DNA from: an uncultured Bacteroidota bacterium
GTDB taxonomy: Bacteria; Bacteroidota; Bacteroidia; Chitinophagales; Saprospiraceae
Length of the DNA stretch: 42,375 bases
Reading direction: 5' to 3'
NCBI GenBank assembly: GCA_937872515.1
Contig: CALMSX010000085.1
Span: 1 to 42,375 of the forward strand
Positions 32,947 to 42,276 of this stretch are shown piece by piece. Position numbers and translations under genes: made by a program. The notes beneath the pieces were generated by a model that saw nothing but the letters and a program-made list of their open reading frames with translations, made no database searches and had not been told where the DNA came from. Every line of letters starts with the position of its first letter. The first letter of the stretch is position 1.

Positions 32947-34719
32947 CTATCCAAACAGATAGCATTTGTTTTTAAGCCAGGCTTTGTGCTCCTCGTCAAG
33001 GCCGATTGACAGTTTTTCGTAAACCGTAGTGTGGTACCTGTTGATCCAGGCTTTTTCTCCTGCATCCAAAATAGATTCATCAATGAGCTCTTTGTCAAAG
33101 GGCATAAAACTCACGGTTTCAAAATCGAGGTAGCCCGGCACTTGGGTGGTGCTCACCACAATTACATTCTCTATGCGGATACCATATTGATTTTCTAAAT
33201 AGAGACCCGGCTCATTGGAAATAACCATGCCCGGCAAAAAGGCGGTCCTGCCTTTTTCGGTACCCGGACCCGCAAAGCCGTGGGGACCCTCATGAACGTT
33301 GAGGAAATAGCCAATGCCATGCCCGGTGCCGTGTAGGTAGTTGAGGCCGTGCTGCCACAAAAACTGTCGGGCTAAAACGTCGAGCTGGGCACCACAGGTG
33401 CCTTCAGGATATATAACTCTGGCAATGGCTATGTGTCCTTTTAAGACCAGGGTATAGTGACGTTGCTGTTGTTGGTCTGGCTTGGATAGAGCAATGGTCC
33501 GGGTAATATCGGTTGTACCACCCAGGTATTGCCCTCCGCAGTCCACCAGCAAGATGCCTTCCGGTTTGATTTCTGCACTATTGTGATGATCGGGGTGATA
33601 GTGCACGATGGCTCCATTGCTTTGATACCCTACAATGGCATTAAAACTTTCGCCCTGATAAGCCTCTTGTTCTGACCTGAATTGAGCAATGATATCACCA
33701 AAGCCGGCCTCGGTAATGGTGGTTTTGCCCAGGTTATCTTCCAGCCATTTAAAAGCTTTGACAAGGGCAACTCCATCTTTTACCATGGTAGCTCTGAGGT
33801 GTTCGATTTCGGACGCTGTTTTTACTCCCTTGGCGATGCGGGCAGGGGCATCACCGTGTAAGAGTTGGCCGTTGATGGCTTTGTACAAGGTGGTATTGAT
33901 GGTGGCGGCTTCCACCAACACAGTTTGTCCTGCAGACAAATGATTGAGATCGGCTACTATTTGTGAATAGGGCTGGATTTGTATATGGTCTTTGGCCAGC
34001 TCTGCAATGGATTTTTCATCCAGTTTGCCGGCATCCATATAAAGTGTTGCACTTGTTTGGCTCACCAGGGCATGGGCTACCACCAGGGGGTTAAAAGCCA
34101 CATCTCTGCCCCTTAGGTTAAAGGTCCACGCTATGTCATCGAGCGAGGTCATGAGGTGGTGATCGGCCAACTTTTCGCGCATGGTCTTACGGATCATTGC
34201 CAGTTTTTCAGCCCTGGTATTGCCGGGGTAGGGGGCCTCCAATAAAAAAGCAGGGGCCGAGGGCAGGGCCGGCCGATCGGTCCAAATTTCACTGACCAGG
34301 TCGATGGTTTTTAGTACAATTCCTTTTTTACCCAGCATTTGGGCGTATTGATCATATTGTGACTTTGAAATATCTTCACCATCGATGGCAACTTCATCAC
34401 CGTCGGTCAGGGTTTCGCACAGCCACTCCACATGTTCCGGCGCAAATTGATTTTTGACCTTAAAAAGTGTGATGGCCCCACCTTTTAATTCTTCTTCGGC
34501 CTGGAGGTAATACCGGGAATCGGCCCATAAACCTGCTACCTCACGGCCAACCACCACTACACCGGCAGATCCGGTAAATCCGCTGATCCATTCTCTGTCT
34601 TTCCAGCACTCTGCCGGATACTCACTTTGGTGCGGATCTGCAGTGGGTATGATGACGGCAGCTATGCCCTTGTTTTGCATGACTGCTCTCAGGGCTTTGA
34701 CTTTGGCGGTGTTGCTCAT
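32947..34719 (-). CDS. Xaa-Pro aminopeptidase (M24B, aminopeptidase P family)
   Basis: This 590-residue enzyme removes N-terminal residues next to proline. It has two N-terminal creatinase-like domains (MSNTAKVKALRAVMQNKG, PTADPHQSEY, ISGFTGSAG) and a C-terminal pita-bread domain with the dinuclear metal ligands: two Asp in LLVDCGGQYLGGTTDITRT, His in GTGHGIGYFLNVHEGP, Glu in ISNEPGLY and Glu in RIENVIVV. The length of about 590 is that of the eukaryote-like three-domain form, common in Bacteroidota. No signal peptide, so it is cytoplasmic. Monocistronic as far as visible. Confidence 0.95.
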   Translation of the reverse strand: MSNTAKVKALRAVMQNKGIAAVIIPTADPHQSEYPAECWKDREWISGFTGSAGVVVVGREVAGLWADSRYYLQAEEELKGGAITLFKVKNQFAPEHVEWLCETLTDGDEVAIDGEDISKSQYDQYAQMLGKKGIVLKTIDLVSEIWTDRPALPSAPAFLLEAPYPGNTRAEKLAMIRKTMREKLADHHLMTSLDDIAWTFNLRGRDVAFNPLVVAHALVSQTSATLYMDAGKLDEKSIAELAKDHIQIQPYSQIVADLNHLSAGQTVLVEAATINTTLYKAINGQLLHGDAPARIAKGVKTASEIEHLRATMVKDGVALVKAFKWLEDNLGKTTITEAGFGDIIAQFRSEQEAYQGESFNAIVGYQSNGAIVHYHPDHHNSAEIKPEGILLVDCGGQYLGGTTDITRTIALSKPDQQQQRHYTLVLKGHIAIARVIYPEGTCGAQLDVLARQFLWQHGLNYLHGTGHGIGYFLNVHEGPHGFAGPGTEKGRTAFLPGMVISNEPGLYLENQYGIRIENVIVVSTTQVPGYLDFETVSFMPFDKELIDESILDAGEKAWINRYHTTVYEKLSIGLDEEHKAWLKNKCYLFG

Positions 34720-34843
34720 GGCTTGTATTTGGTTATGAAGCGCTAATGTAGGAGGAATTGAAATATATAAAAAATGTAAATATATTAGTATTTGTTGTAA
34801 TGGATTAATTAATGAATTACAGCAAATTAAAATTTACAAATAA

Positions 34844-34873
34844 TTGTAATATGAAAGAAAGAAGCTATATTTG
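34844..34873 (+). promoter_or_regulatory. rpoN promoter
   Basis: TTG (34844-34846), a 19-base spacer and TATATTTG (34866-34873) form a full Bacteroidota housekeeping promoter. The ATG follows 70 bases downstream. Confidence 0.6.
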
Positions 34874-34943
34874 CGATCGTATCCATAGGGTATTTTGAAA
34901 CCTGTGGCCATTGAATATTGTTAATTATGCGTAGTTTATCGAC

Positions 34944-36446
34944 ATGTTAAAACAGAGCTTAAGTCAGAAAATGCTTCAAAAGTTGTCTCCACAACAGATA
35001 CAACTGATGAAGTTATTACAGATTCCTACTGCCACCCTCGAAGAAAGGATTAAGGAAGAATTGGAATCCAACCCGGCCCTGGAGGAAGGAGACGACGATT
35101 ACAACGACGTTTTTGACCTGGATAGTGACAACGACTACGACAATGACAGCGACGAAAAACCCGAAACCGAAGATACGGCTGATTATGAGTTGGACGACTA
35201 CCTCAATCAGTACCTCGAAGACGATGGCGACAGTTATAAAACGCGGGGTGAAGATTATGGCGATGAAAGCGATAAAACCATTCCGGTTGCAGTAGAAAAT
35301 ACTTTTCACGACATGCTCAATCGACAGCTGGGTATGATGGGACTGGTGTCAGAGACCGATGAAATCATTGCCAAACAGATCATTGGTTCCATCGATGAAG
35401 ATGGTTATTTGCGCCGTGAGCCCAATGCCATTATTGATGACATCATGTTTAGCCAGGGGGTAGAGGTCACCAAACAAGATGTGTTTCGCATCTTGGGGCT
35501 GGTTCAAAAATTTGATCCACCCGGAGTAGCAGCCAGAGACCTCAGAGAATGCCTCATCCTCCAGCTGCAAGACAAGATGGATAAGACCCAGGACAATTCA
35601 AGACCCAGGGTTTTGGCCATGAAAATTTTGGTTGATTATTTTGAAGAATTTACCAAAAAGCACTACCAGAAACTAAAAAGAACTTACAACATATCGGATT
35701 CTGAACTTAAGGAAGCCATTGATGAGATCTTAAAACTCAACCCTAAACCTGCCAGCACGGTCGAAGAATCGACCAAAAGTTCCAACCACTACATTGTGCC
35801 CGATTTTATCATCCACAACAGAGATGGAGAACTGGAACTGAGCCTCAACAACAAAAACTCTCCCGATCTGCGCATCAATGAGCAGTATGCAGAAATGCTG
35901 CGTGGATACAGAGACAACCTGAGGGGTAAAAAATCTACCCGCAAGGACAAAGAGGCCATTCTTTTTATCAAACAAAAAATTGACTCTGCCAAGTGGTTTA
36001 TTGATGCCATCAAACAACGCCAGGATACCCTGTACCGCACCATGTATGCCATCATGCAGTTTCAGTATGATTACTTCCTTACCGGCGACGAAAGAAGGGT
36101 TAAGCCCATGATCTTAAAGGACATTGCGGAAATTACGGGCCTGGATATTTCTACGGTATCAAGGGTAGCCAATTCTAAATTTGTTCAGACAGAGTTTGGA
36201 ACCAAAAGACTCAAAGATTTTTTCTCCGAGTCTATGTCGACCTCTGATGGCAATGAAGTATCTACTGTTGAAGTAAAAAATATTTTGAACGACATCATCG
36301 GCAGGGAAAATAAAAAGCGTCCTCATTCTGATGAAAAGTTAAAGGATATGCTTCAGGACAAGGGCTACAACATTGCCCGTAGGACCGTTGCCAAATACAG
36401 AGAACAACTCAACATTCCGGTAGCCAGGTTGCGCAAAGGGTTATAA
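34944..36446 (+). CDS. rpoN: RNA polymerase sigma-54 factor
   Basis: This 500-residue sigma factor directs transcription from -24/-12 promoters with AAA+ activators. Region I is glutamine/leucine-rich (LKQSLSQKMLQKLSPQQIQLM). It is followed by a very acidic linker (about 48-90, runs of Asp/Glu), core-binding and HTH regions, and the RpoN box ARRTVAKYRE near residue 480. The C-terminus is KYREQLNIPVARLRKGL. All regions are intact and the length is typical for Bacteroidota. It converges on the rhomboid gene four bases away. Confidence 0.96.
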   Translation: MLKQSLSQKMLQKLSPQQIQLMKLLQIPTATLEERIKEELESNPALEEGDDDYNDVFDLDSDNDYDNDSDEKPETEDTADYELDDYLNQYLEDDGDSYKTRGEDYGDESDKTIPVAVENTFHDMLNRQLGMMGLVSETDEIIAKQIIGSIDEDGYLRREPNAIIDDIMFSQGVEVTKQDVFRILGLVQKFDPPGVAARDLRECLILQLQDKMDKTQDNSRPRVLAMKILVDYFEEFTKKHYQKLKRTYNISDSELKEAIDEILKLNPKPASTVEESTKSSNHYIVPDFIIHNRDGELELSLNNKNSPDLRINEQYAEMLRGYRDNLRGKKSTRKDKEAILFIKQKIDSAKWFIDAIKQRQDTLYRTMYAIMQFQYDYFLTGDERRVKPMILKDIAEITGLDISTVSRVANSKFVQTEFGTKRLKDFFSESMSTSDGNEVSTVEVKNILNDIIGRENKKRPHSDEKLKDMLQDKGYNIARRTVAKYREQLNIPVARLRKGL

Positions 36447-36450
36447 AAAA

Positions 36451-37173
36451 TTACAGGGTGTCAAAGCCCTCTTCTGCGGCCCTGCGCAGTTCTTCCTGTC
36501 TCCGCATCTCTTCAGCAATGATGGCTGCCCGCTGTGCCCGCGTGTAAACAAAGGTATCAGGTGATAAAAACGGTGTTTTTTCCTGTTGATAGTCATCCTT
36601 ATCTACCTCCTCACCTTCTTCTTTGATGTTTTTTAAGGCAAAGGCAAAAAATACGCCCGCTAAGGCACCGTACAGGTGACTCTCCCATGAAATACCTTCT
36701 CTGGGCTGCATGCCATCAAAATAACTGCTGTATGCGGTAAGCACTACCAATGACAAGATGATGGATCGGCGATTGCCCCTGAAAATTCCAGACCAGAATA
36801 AAAAAGAAATAAGGCCGTACACCACTCCGGAAGCACCAATGTGAAATGAGTGACGGGCAAATAACCATACCAGGACCCCGGTCAAAAAAGAGATGCCCAG
36901 GGTTGCCAATAACGAAACCCGGTTGTAAAAGGTCTCCATCAAAAACAAGAGGGCGATGATGGGGAAAAAATTGGAAAAAAAATGGCCCCACGATGAGTGT
37001 AAAAAGGGAGCAAACAAGATGCCCCACAAGCCCTCAGTATGCCTGGGATAGATGCCATAATAGGCCAGTGGCAAGTGGTAGTACTCCTGTAATACCATGG
37101 TAACCGTCATGATGCCGGCCACCAGAAGGGAAAACCTGAGTTTTAAATAAATGTACCTGAGCTCTCTGTTCAA
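36451..37173 (-). CDS. Rhomboid family intramembrane serine protease
   Basis: This 240-residue membrane protein has about six hydrophobic segments. The catalytic dyad is S115 in IGASGVVYG and H166 in WESHLYGALAG. The WGHFFSNFF segment corresponds to the conserved H-x-x-x-N element of helix 2. Rhomboids cleave single-pass membrane proteins within the bilayer. The C-terminal 50 residues form a charged, helical cytosolic tail (RAAIIAEEMRRQEELRR). It is transcribed after the 253-aa gene, 4 bases downstream, so the two form an operon. The substrate is unknown. Confidence 0.93.
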   Translation of the reverse strand: MNRELRYIYLKLRFSLLVAGIMTVTMVLQEYYHLPLAYYGIYPRHTEGLWGILFAPFLHSSWGHFFSNFFPIIALLFLMETFYNRVSLLATLGISFLTGVLVWLFARHSFHIGASGVVYGLISFLFWSGIFRGNRRSIILSLVVLTAYSSYFDGMQPREGISWESHLYGALAGVFFAFALKNIKEEGEEVDKDDYQQEKTPFLSPDTFVYTRAQRAAIIAEEMRRQEELRRAAEEGFDTL

Positions 37174-37177
37174 AGAA

Positions 37178-37939
37178 TTAATTGAATTTCCTTCTTACGT
37201 GTTTTACAAACTGCTGGGCCTTGCGCACCTTGTCTTCTTTTTCCCATTGCATAGGTGTTGCTACCTCATGGATGAGTATTGACTTGGCCTGGTCAAAACT
37301 GTCGCAGGAATTAAGTCGGTCAATCATTTTATTAAACAGCTCACCATTGCCACCAAAAAGTTCATTGATGGTAAAGATGCGTTCGTTGATGCCAATGGCT
37401 TTCGAAATATCATCGATCTTGCTCATGCTCAGCTTGGCAGATAAGTCGGTGATTTCATCCATTTTAAAAATGGCTTCTATTTCTTCAGTATAGACCACGG
37501 TCTTAGCCTTTGGTGCACTGGGTTCTATGACCACTGCCTGCGGTGCGGGTGTCGGCTCTTTTTCAGCCACTACCACGGGCTCTACCCTTGGGGCAGGGGC
37601 GGGTTCAGGTGTTTTAATGGTTTCCTGGACAGGGGCAACAACCTCTGCTTTTGGTTGTTCTTTGACTACAGGAGTCTCTGCCGGCTTTGGTGTTTCGCTC
37701 ACCGGAGCTGCCTGGACCGGAACCGAATTTTGGGTATAATGACTTGTGGTTTCTGTGTAGGACGAAGCTGATTTCACATCAAATGAATCTGCATCAGACT
37801 CTCTGATCAGGTCATATAATTCACGAACATAACCCATTAATAAGTCCTTTTCGATGGCAGAGATGCGATTGTCTTCTTTGAATGCTTCTAAAACCGCAAC
37901 GATCTTTTTAACCCTGCGTTCAATCCTGTTGATATCCAT
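37178..37939 (-). CDS. Conserved Bacteroidota protein of unknown function
   Basis: This 253-residue protein has a helical N-terminus (about 1-58, IERRVKKIVAVLEAF), a low-complexity Pro/Ala/Glu/Val linker (about 70-140) and a compact helical C-terminal block (about 150-253: DISKAIGINERIFTINELFGG, FNKMIDRLNSCDSF, RKAQQFVKHVRRKFN). The C-terminal block, ending in GINERxxxxxELFxGN followed by LN and WEKED-like text, recurs in many Bacteroidota hypothetical proteins as I recall them. No signal peptide or membrane segment. It is cotranscribed with the rhomboid protease. I assign no function. Confidence 0.7.
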   Translation of the reverse strand: MDINRIERRVKKIVAVLEAFKEDNRISAIEKDLLMGYVRELYDLIRESDADSFDVKSASSYTETTSHYTQNSVPVQAAPVSETPKPAETPVVKEQPKAEVVAPVQETIKTPEPAPAPRVEPVVVAEKEPTPAPQAVVIEPSAPKAKTVVYTEEIEAIFKMDEITDLSAKLSMSKIDDISKAIGINERIFTINELFGGNGELFNKMIDRLNSCDSFDQAKSILIHEVATPMQWEKEDKVRKAQQFVKHVRRKFN

Positions 37940-38178
37940 TTTTATTTGCTTTGATAAAGATTTGTATTTTAAAACTGGTCAATTTCAAGCTTTTGCTGTC
38001 TCATTACAATGCCAAATTGGCCCTTTTTGTTCCCAAAACGAAAGATGCTAATGTCTTTATTGTCTTGGGCTTCTGCGATGTCAACGAAATGCTTGTAAAA
38101 ATTACCCGCTTTTAACGCAAACATATAAAGGAATTGTGTAATCTTTGCAAATTCTCAGCATTTAATCGACTATTTGCG

Positions 38179-38772
38179 ATGTTTTTAGAACCCGGCTTCA
38201 GAGGCCAGCGCAGTGGATGGATCGAGGTGATTTGCGGCTCGATGTTTTCCGGTAAAACGGAAGAGTTGATACGCAGGTTGAAACGGGCCAGAATTGCCAA
38301 TCAAAAAATCCAGATCTTTAAGCCGGTAACAGACACCCGTTATCATGTCGAAGACGTGGTATCCCATGACGAAAATTCCATCAAATCTTTGCCGGTAGCC
38401 TCCAGCATCGACATCCTGAAAAATCTTTCCGAGGTCAACGTAGTAGGCATTGATGAAGCCCAGTTTTTTGATGATAAACTGCCTGAAATCTGCCAAAAAT
38501 TAGCCATTCGAGGTATTCGGGTCATCGTTGCCGGGCTTGACATGGACTATAAAGGGGTGCCTTTTGGTCCCATTCCTCATTTATTGTCGGTGGCAGAATA
38601 CATTACCAAGGTACACGCCATTTGTCCCCATTGCGGCAATTTGGCCACCCATTCGTATCGTTTTTCAACAGAAGAAGGCCAGGTGGTGTTGGGTGAAAAA
38701 GACAAATATGAACCGAGATGTAGAATTTGTTATGAAATGGGCAACATCCTGGACCTTAGGATCAAAGAATAA
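38179..38772 (+). CDS. tdk: Thymidine kinase (type II)
   Basis: This 197-residue enzyme phosphorylates thymidine in the salvage pathway. It shows the P-loop GSMFSGKT (20-27), the GIDEAQFF Walker B-like motif with the catalytic Glu, the lasso region [19 protein letters not shown] and two zinc cysteine pairs (CPHC and CRIC). The frame opens 15 codons earlier, but [17 protein letters not shown] is the usual Bacteroidota N-terminus. It heads an apparent operon with the lipoprotein (3-base gap) and hydrolase genes. Confidence 0.96.
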   Translation: MFLEPGFRGQRSGWIEVICGSMFSGKTEELIRRLKRARIANQKIQIFKPVTDTRYHVEDVVSHDENSIKSLPVASSIDILKNLSEVNVVGIDEAQFFDDKLPEICQKLAIRGIRVIVAGLDMDYKGVPFGPIPHLLSVAEYITKVHAICPHCGNLATHSYRFSTEEGQVVLGEKDKYEPRCRICYEMGNILDLRIKE

Positions 38773-38775
38773 AAC

Positions 38776-39198
38776 ATGCGTAAATTTTTCACATTCCTGC
38801 TTCTGGCATCCAGCTTTTATGCCTGTCAACGCCAATGCCTGCCCCAGGACCTGGCAAAAAGATTTACCCAAAAAAATGCCTGGCTGGTCAGTGGTTCTGC
38901 CCAGGAGCTAAAGTCCCTGATCCACCCGGATTTGCGTTACACCCACAGTAATTGCTGGACGGAAGAAATGGATGAGTTTTTGTCGAAACCCGAAGAAAAG
39001 GGTTTGTTGTACAAAAGCATCGAAGTCGACAGCGCGGCTTATCTAATGGTCGATCGCACGGGCTTGGTGCGGGGCAATGGCACCTTCAACATCAACCACA
39101 AGGGCAAGGACCTGAGCATCCACCTATGCTTTACAGAAACCTATGTTTGCCAGGATGGCCAGTGGATGTTGTTTGCCAGACACGCCGCTAAGTTATGA
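38776..39198 (+). CDS. NTF2/SnoaL-like (DUF4440-type) lipoprotein
   Basis: This 140-residue protein has a lipoprotein signal MRKFFTFLLLASSFYAC (lipid cysteine C17). The mature part matches the NTF2-like fold of DUF4440/SnoaL proteins: WLVSGSAQELKSLIHPDLRYTHS in pieces (SAQELKSLIHPDLRYTHSN), then GNGTFNINHKGKDLSIHLCFTET and the terminal DGQWMLFARHAAKL. Such domains bind small ligands or act as inhibitors; no function can be assigned. Its stop overlaps the hydrolase start by ATGA. Confidence 0.8.
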   Translation: MRKFFTFLLLASSFYACQRQCLPQDLAKRFTQKNAWLVSGSAQELKSLIHPDLRYTHSNCWTEEMDEFLSKPEEKGLLYKSIEVDSAAYLMVDRTGLVRGNGTFNINHKGKDLSIHLCFTETYVCQDGQWMLFARHAAKL

Positions 39199-40037
39199 GT
39201 CAGGCCTGGAAAAAACTTTTACCATTTTTAGTTGGTAAGGCCCTGAGTTTGGCGGGCCTCATTGCACCCCGCAAAACGGTAGAACTGTCTATGAAAGTTT
39301 TTGCCAAGCCCAGAAAGGGCAGGGTAGTGAGCCATCAGCGGAAGTTTTTGCAAAAAGCGGGTGCAGAGCAATTGGAAGTGAATGGTAAAAATTACCATGT
39401 CCATATCTTTGGCAATGCCGGTCAGCCCATTCTACTGGCCCACGGTTGGGAATCCAACTCCTGGCGATGGCGCAAACTCATGCGGTACCTGGGCAATGAA
39501 AACCATAGGTTTATTGCGTTGGATGCCCCTGGACATGGCATGACCGGATCTGAATACTTCAACGTAAGTGAGTATGCAGAAGCAATAGCAGCAGCTGCAA
39601 AAGAATATGCATGCGCCACCATCATTGGCCACTCCATCGGAGGATTTGCCTGCATATATGCTGCCGCTCTTTATCCAGAAGCAGGGATCAAAAAAATCGT
39701 TTCATTGGCAGCGCCTTCCTCTCTTAAGCTCATCATGCAAAAGTACTTTTCCATTATTTCACTTTCTGGATACATGCAGCGAAAAACCTTTGAGCTCTTT
39801 CCGGCTATGTACGGCCTGCACATCGATGACTTGTCGGTTGAAAATTTTGGCCAAAAAATAACTGCCCGCGGCCTGGTCATCCACGATCAGCACGACACCA
39901 TCAATGGGCCTGAATCTGCCTATACAATAAAGGAAAACTGGACACAGGCAGAATTGATCATCACCGACTATTCAGACCACAGCTTGCAGCACGACGGGGT
40001 GTTTGAGAGGGTGAAGAATTTTATTAATCCCGATTAG
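39195..40037 (+). CDS. Alpha/beta hydrolase
   Basis: This 280-residue alpha/beta hydrolase has the oxyanion segment ILLAHGWESNSWRW, the nucleophile elbow GHSIGG (S147), an acid in IHDQHDTI and the histidine in DYSDHSLQHDG. A hydrophobic N-terminal stretch (LPFLVGKALSLAGLIAP) may be a membrane anchor or lie against the core. The substrate is unknown: an esterase or lipase-like activity on small esters is the usual guess. It is translationally coupled to the preceding lipoprotein gene and is the last gene of the tdk operon. Confidence 0.9.
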   Translation: MSQAWKKLLPFLVGKALSLAGLIAPRKTVELSMKVFAKPRKGRVVSHQRKFLQKAGAEQLEVNGKNYHVHIFGNAGQPILLAHGWESNSWRWRKLMRYLGNENHRFIALDAPGHGMTGSEYFNVSEYAEAIAAAAKEYACATIIGHSIGGFACIYAAALYPEAGIKKIVSLAAPSSLKLIMQKYFSIISLSGYMQRKTFELFPAMYGLHIDDLSVENFGQKITARGLVIHDQHDTINGPESAYTIKENWTQAELIITDYSDHSLQHDGVFERVKNFINPD

Positions 40038-40199
40038 TGTACTTGATCTGGCTGGCTTTATCGACTTCTTTTGTGATTACCCACATCTTAATAAATGCCC
40101 CCTTCACAAAACGAAGAGGTATCTGTGCTCAAGGATAATGGGAAGATAGAGTGTCTAAATAATAGGGAAACCTCCTGATCGCGAAAAGAGGTAGAAAAA

Positions 40200-40952
40200 T
40201 TAAAAATCCAACTTCATCGCATTATCCGTGATCCACTTTTCTGCCTTTTCGTAATCGGGCATTACGCGTTCCACTACCTTCCAAAAGCGGTCTGAATGGT
40301 TCATTTCTACCAGGTGGCTGAGTTCGTGCACCAGGATGTAATCAAAAACCTCCATGGGAAGCAATAATGACCTAGTGGATATATTGATTTTGCTGGTGGT
40401 TGAACACGAACCCCAGTTGGTGGAATTGTACCGGAGGGTCACTCCTTTGACATCCTTTTGAAAATAGCGGTCGTTCCAGTATTTGATTCTTTCTTCAACC
40501 AGCTTTTTGTATTTGCGGGCCATCAGCTTTGAGATCAGGTTGCGCGCCATCACCCTCTTGTCAAAATCATCGATGCCGTTGGGCACCAGGATGAGCATTT
40601 TATTGTCTTTGAGTCTGATCTCTCCGGTGAGTTCTGAATTGTGTTCACTTACTTCCAACTCGTATTTGTCCCTGCCCAGGATGGTGACTTCCCGATTGAT
40701 GGCGTATTTGGAAATATGGTATTTTTCCAGCAGCTGTGGTTGCTCCTTACACACCTTTTTTAACCAATCGGTTGCCGTTGCTATGTGTTTGTCGATTTGT
40801 CCGCTGGAAAAAACAGGAATGCGCAGCAACACAGTATCCTTGCCCACGGCGATACGGATATTGGATCTCCGTTCGATGTGGATGCGCAGGGGTACCTTGT
40901 ATTGATGTACGGTTACGTAGGTGTCGGTATAATTAAGCTTTTTCCCTTTCAA
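40200..40952 (-). CDS. YgjP-type zinc metallopeptidase (DUF45, M48-like)
   Basis: This 250-residue protein belongs to the YgjP/DUF45 (COG1451) group. The zinc motif is HELSH in YILVHELSHLVEMNHSDRFW, with the third histidine in NHSDRFW. The preceding RYNSTNWGSCSTTSKINIS segment, given as YNSTNWGSCS and TSKINIS, is the family hallmark. It has no signal peptide and acts in the cytosol; the substrate is not known. The start overlaps the end of serC by 20 bases, so expression is coupled to serine synthesis by position only. Confidence 0.9.
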   Translation of the reverse strand: MKGKKLNYTDTYVTVHQYKVPLRIHIERRSNIRIAVGKDTVLLRIPVFSSGQIDKHIATATDWLKKVCKEQPQLLEKYHISKYAINREVTILGRDKYELEVSEHNSELTGEIRLKDNKMLILVPNGIDDFDKRVMARNLISKLMARKYKKLVEERIKYWNDRYFQKDVKGVTLRYNSTNWGSCSTTSKINISTRSLLLPMEVFDYILVHELSHLVEMNHSDRFWKVVERVMPDYEKAEKWITDNAMKLDF

Positions 40953-42003
40953 ACTGTTGCATGGTTTCTACCAGTCGTTGAACACCTTCTTTTTCCATGG
41001 CGTTGTAGATCGATGCCCTGAAGCCGCCCACACTTCGGTGGCCCTTCAATCCATCCAAGCCGTTTTGGGCACACAGTCGCAGAAAATCAGCTTCCCAACT
41101 TTCGTCGTGGAGTCTGAAACAAACATTCATCAAAGACCTGTCTTCCGGTACGGCGTGTCCGTAGAAGAGTGGGTTTCGATCAATTTCATCGTAGAGCAGG
41201 GCTCCTTTTTCTTCGTTGCGGGCTGCCATACCTGCCAGGCCTCCATTTTGTACAATCCACTCCATGGTCAGCATCGATACGTAGATGGCATAAACGGGAG
41301 GTGTGTTGTACATAGACTCATTTTTGATGTGGGTCTCATAGTTAAGCATGGTGGGCAGGTATCTGCTCACGGTGCCCAGGGCTGATTTGCGCACCACTAC
41401 CAGGGTTACACCAGCGGGACCCATGTTTTTTTGAGCTCCTGCATAAATGAGGTCAAATCGGGATGCATCAATGGGTTTTGAAAAAATATCAGATGACATA
41501 TCACAAACCAATGGAACATTGGTAGTGGGCCATTCCTTGTATTGAGTACCGAAGATGGTATTGTTACTGGTGAGGTGGAGGTACTTTAGGGTATCGGGTA
41601 TTTCGTAGCCCTTGGGTATAAAGTTGAAGTTTTCAGGTTCAGAGCTGGCCAGTACATTGACCTTGCCAAAGGCCTTGGCTTCTTTGATGGCGTTGCGGGC
41701 CCATGAGCCGGTATTCACATAGCCTGCTTCTTCGTCGTCGTTGAGCAGGTTCATGGGGGCCATAAAAAACTGGGTAGAAGCTCCGCCGGATAGGAAAAGC
41801 ACGGCATGGTCGTCATTGAGCTGCATCAGTTCTTTTACCAGAGCTGTTGCTCTTTCCATGGTTGCCACAAATTCCTTACTGCGGTGAGATACTTCCAGGA
41901 GCGAAAGTCCGGTACCTGCATAGTTGATAATGGCTTCAGAAGCTTGCTGCAAAACAGACTGGGGGAGGATGGCCGGGCCAGCGGAGAAGTTTACCTTATT
42001 CAT
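40933..42003 (-). CDS. serC: Phosphoserine aminotransferase
   Basis: This 356-residue PLP enzyme makes phosphoserine from phosphohydroxypyruvate and glutamate, and also serves pyridoxal synthesis. The N-terminus is NFSAGPAILP. The SGGASTQF phosphate loop is at about 72-79 and the PLP lysine is K192 in IYAGAQKNMGPAG. The C-terminus has the GHRSVGGFRASIYNA segment. Length is normal. It has its own consensus promoter just upstream. The usual neighbour serA is not in the window. Confidence 0.97.
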   Translation of the reverse strand: MNKVNFSAGPAILPQSVLQQASEAIINYAGTGLSLLEVSHRSKEFVATMERATALVKELMQLNDDHAVLFLSGGASTQFFMAPMNLLNDDEEAGYVNTGSWARNAIKEAKAFGKVNVLASSEPENFNFIPKGYEIPDTLKYLHLTSNNTIFGTQYKEWPTTNVPLVCDMSSDIFSKPIDASRFDLIYAGAQKNMGPAGVTLVVVRKSALGTVSRYLPTMLNYETHIKNESMYNTPPVYAIYVSMLTMEWIVQNGGLAGMAARNEEKGALLYDEIDRNPLFYGHAVPEDRSLMNVCFRLHDESWEADFLRLCAQNGLDGLKGHRSVGGFRASIYNAMEKEGVQRLVETMQQFEREKA

Positions 42004-42027
42004 TGTAATTTTTGTCTTAATTTAAAA

Positions 42028-42058
42028 CAAATGTAAGGAAATCAGGATCTAAAGTCAA
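42028..42058 (-). promoter_or_regulatory. serC promoter
   Basis: On the minus strand TTG (42056-42058), a 20-base spacer and TACATTTG (42028-42035) form a full Bacteroidota promoter, with the ATG 25 bases downstream. Confidence 0.65.
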
Positions 42059-42245
42059 AGAATAGGAATGGTATTAATGCAAATTATTTAAAATTTTATC
42101 CTGTGGGAACCCATTTTTGAGGCCTTTGTCGAAACATTATTTGCCGCGTGAATTTTTTTTACACCTATTTTTTGTGCTAAAATCTTGTAACAAGGAAACT
42201 TACATATTACGAATAATAATTTTAATAAAAAAGGAGTAAAAAAGC

Positions 42246-42276
42246 TTGTCTGATAAGGGTTGGTGCATTACTTTTG
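42246..42276 (+). promoter_or_regulatory. Strong plus-strand promoter, probably of an rRNA operon
   Basis: TTG (42246-42248), a 20-base spacer and TACTTTTG (42269-42276) give a perfect -33/-7 pair. The text right after it, GCAGTCCC, and the later ATTGACATAGTGGGAAAATA (42332-42351) resemble the start and the boxA-like part of Bacteroidota rRNA leaders. No coding frame follows within the window. Confidence 0.6.
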
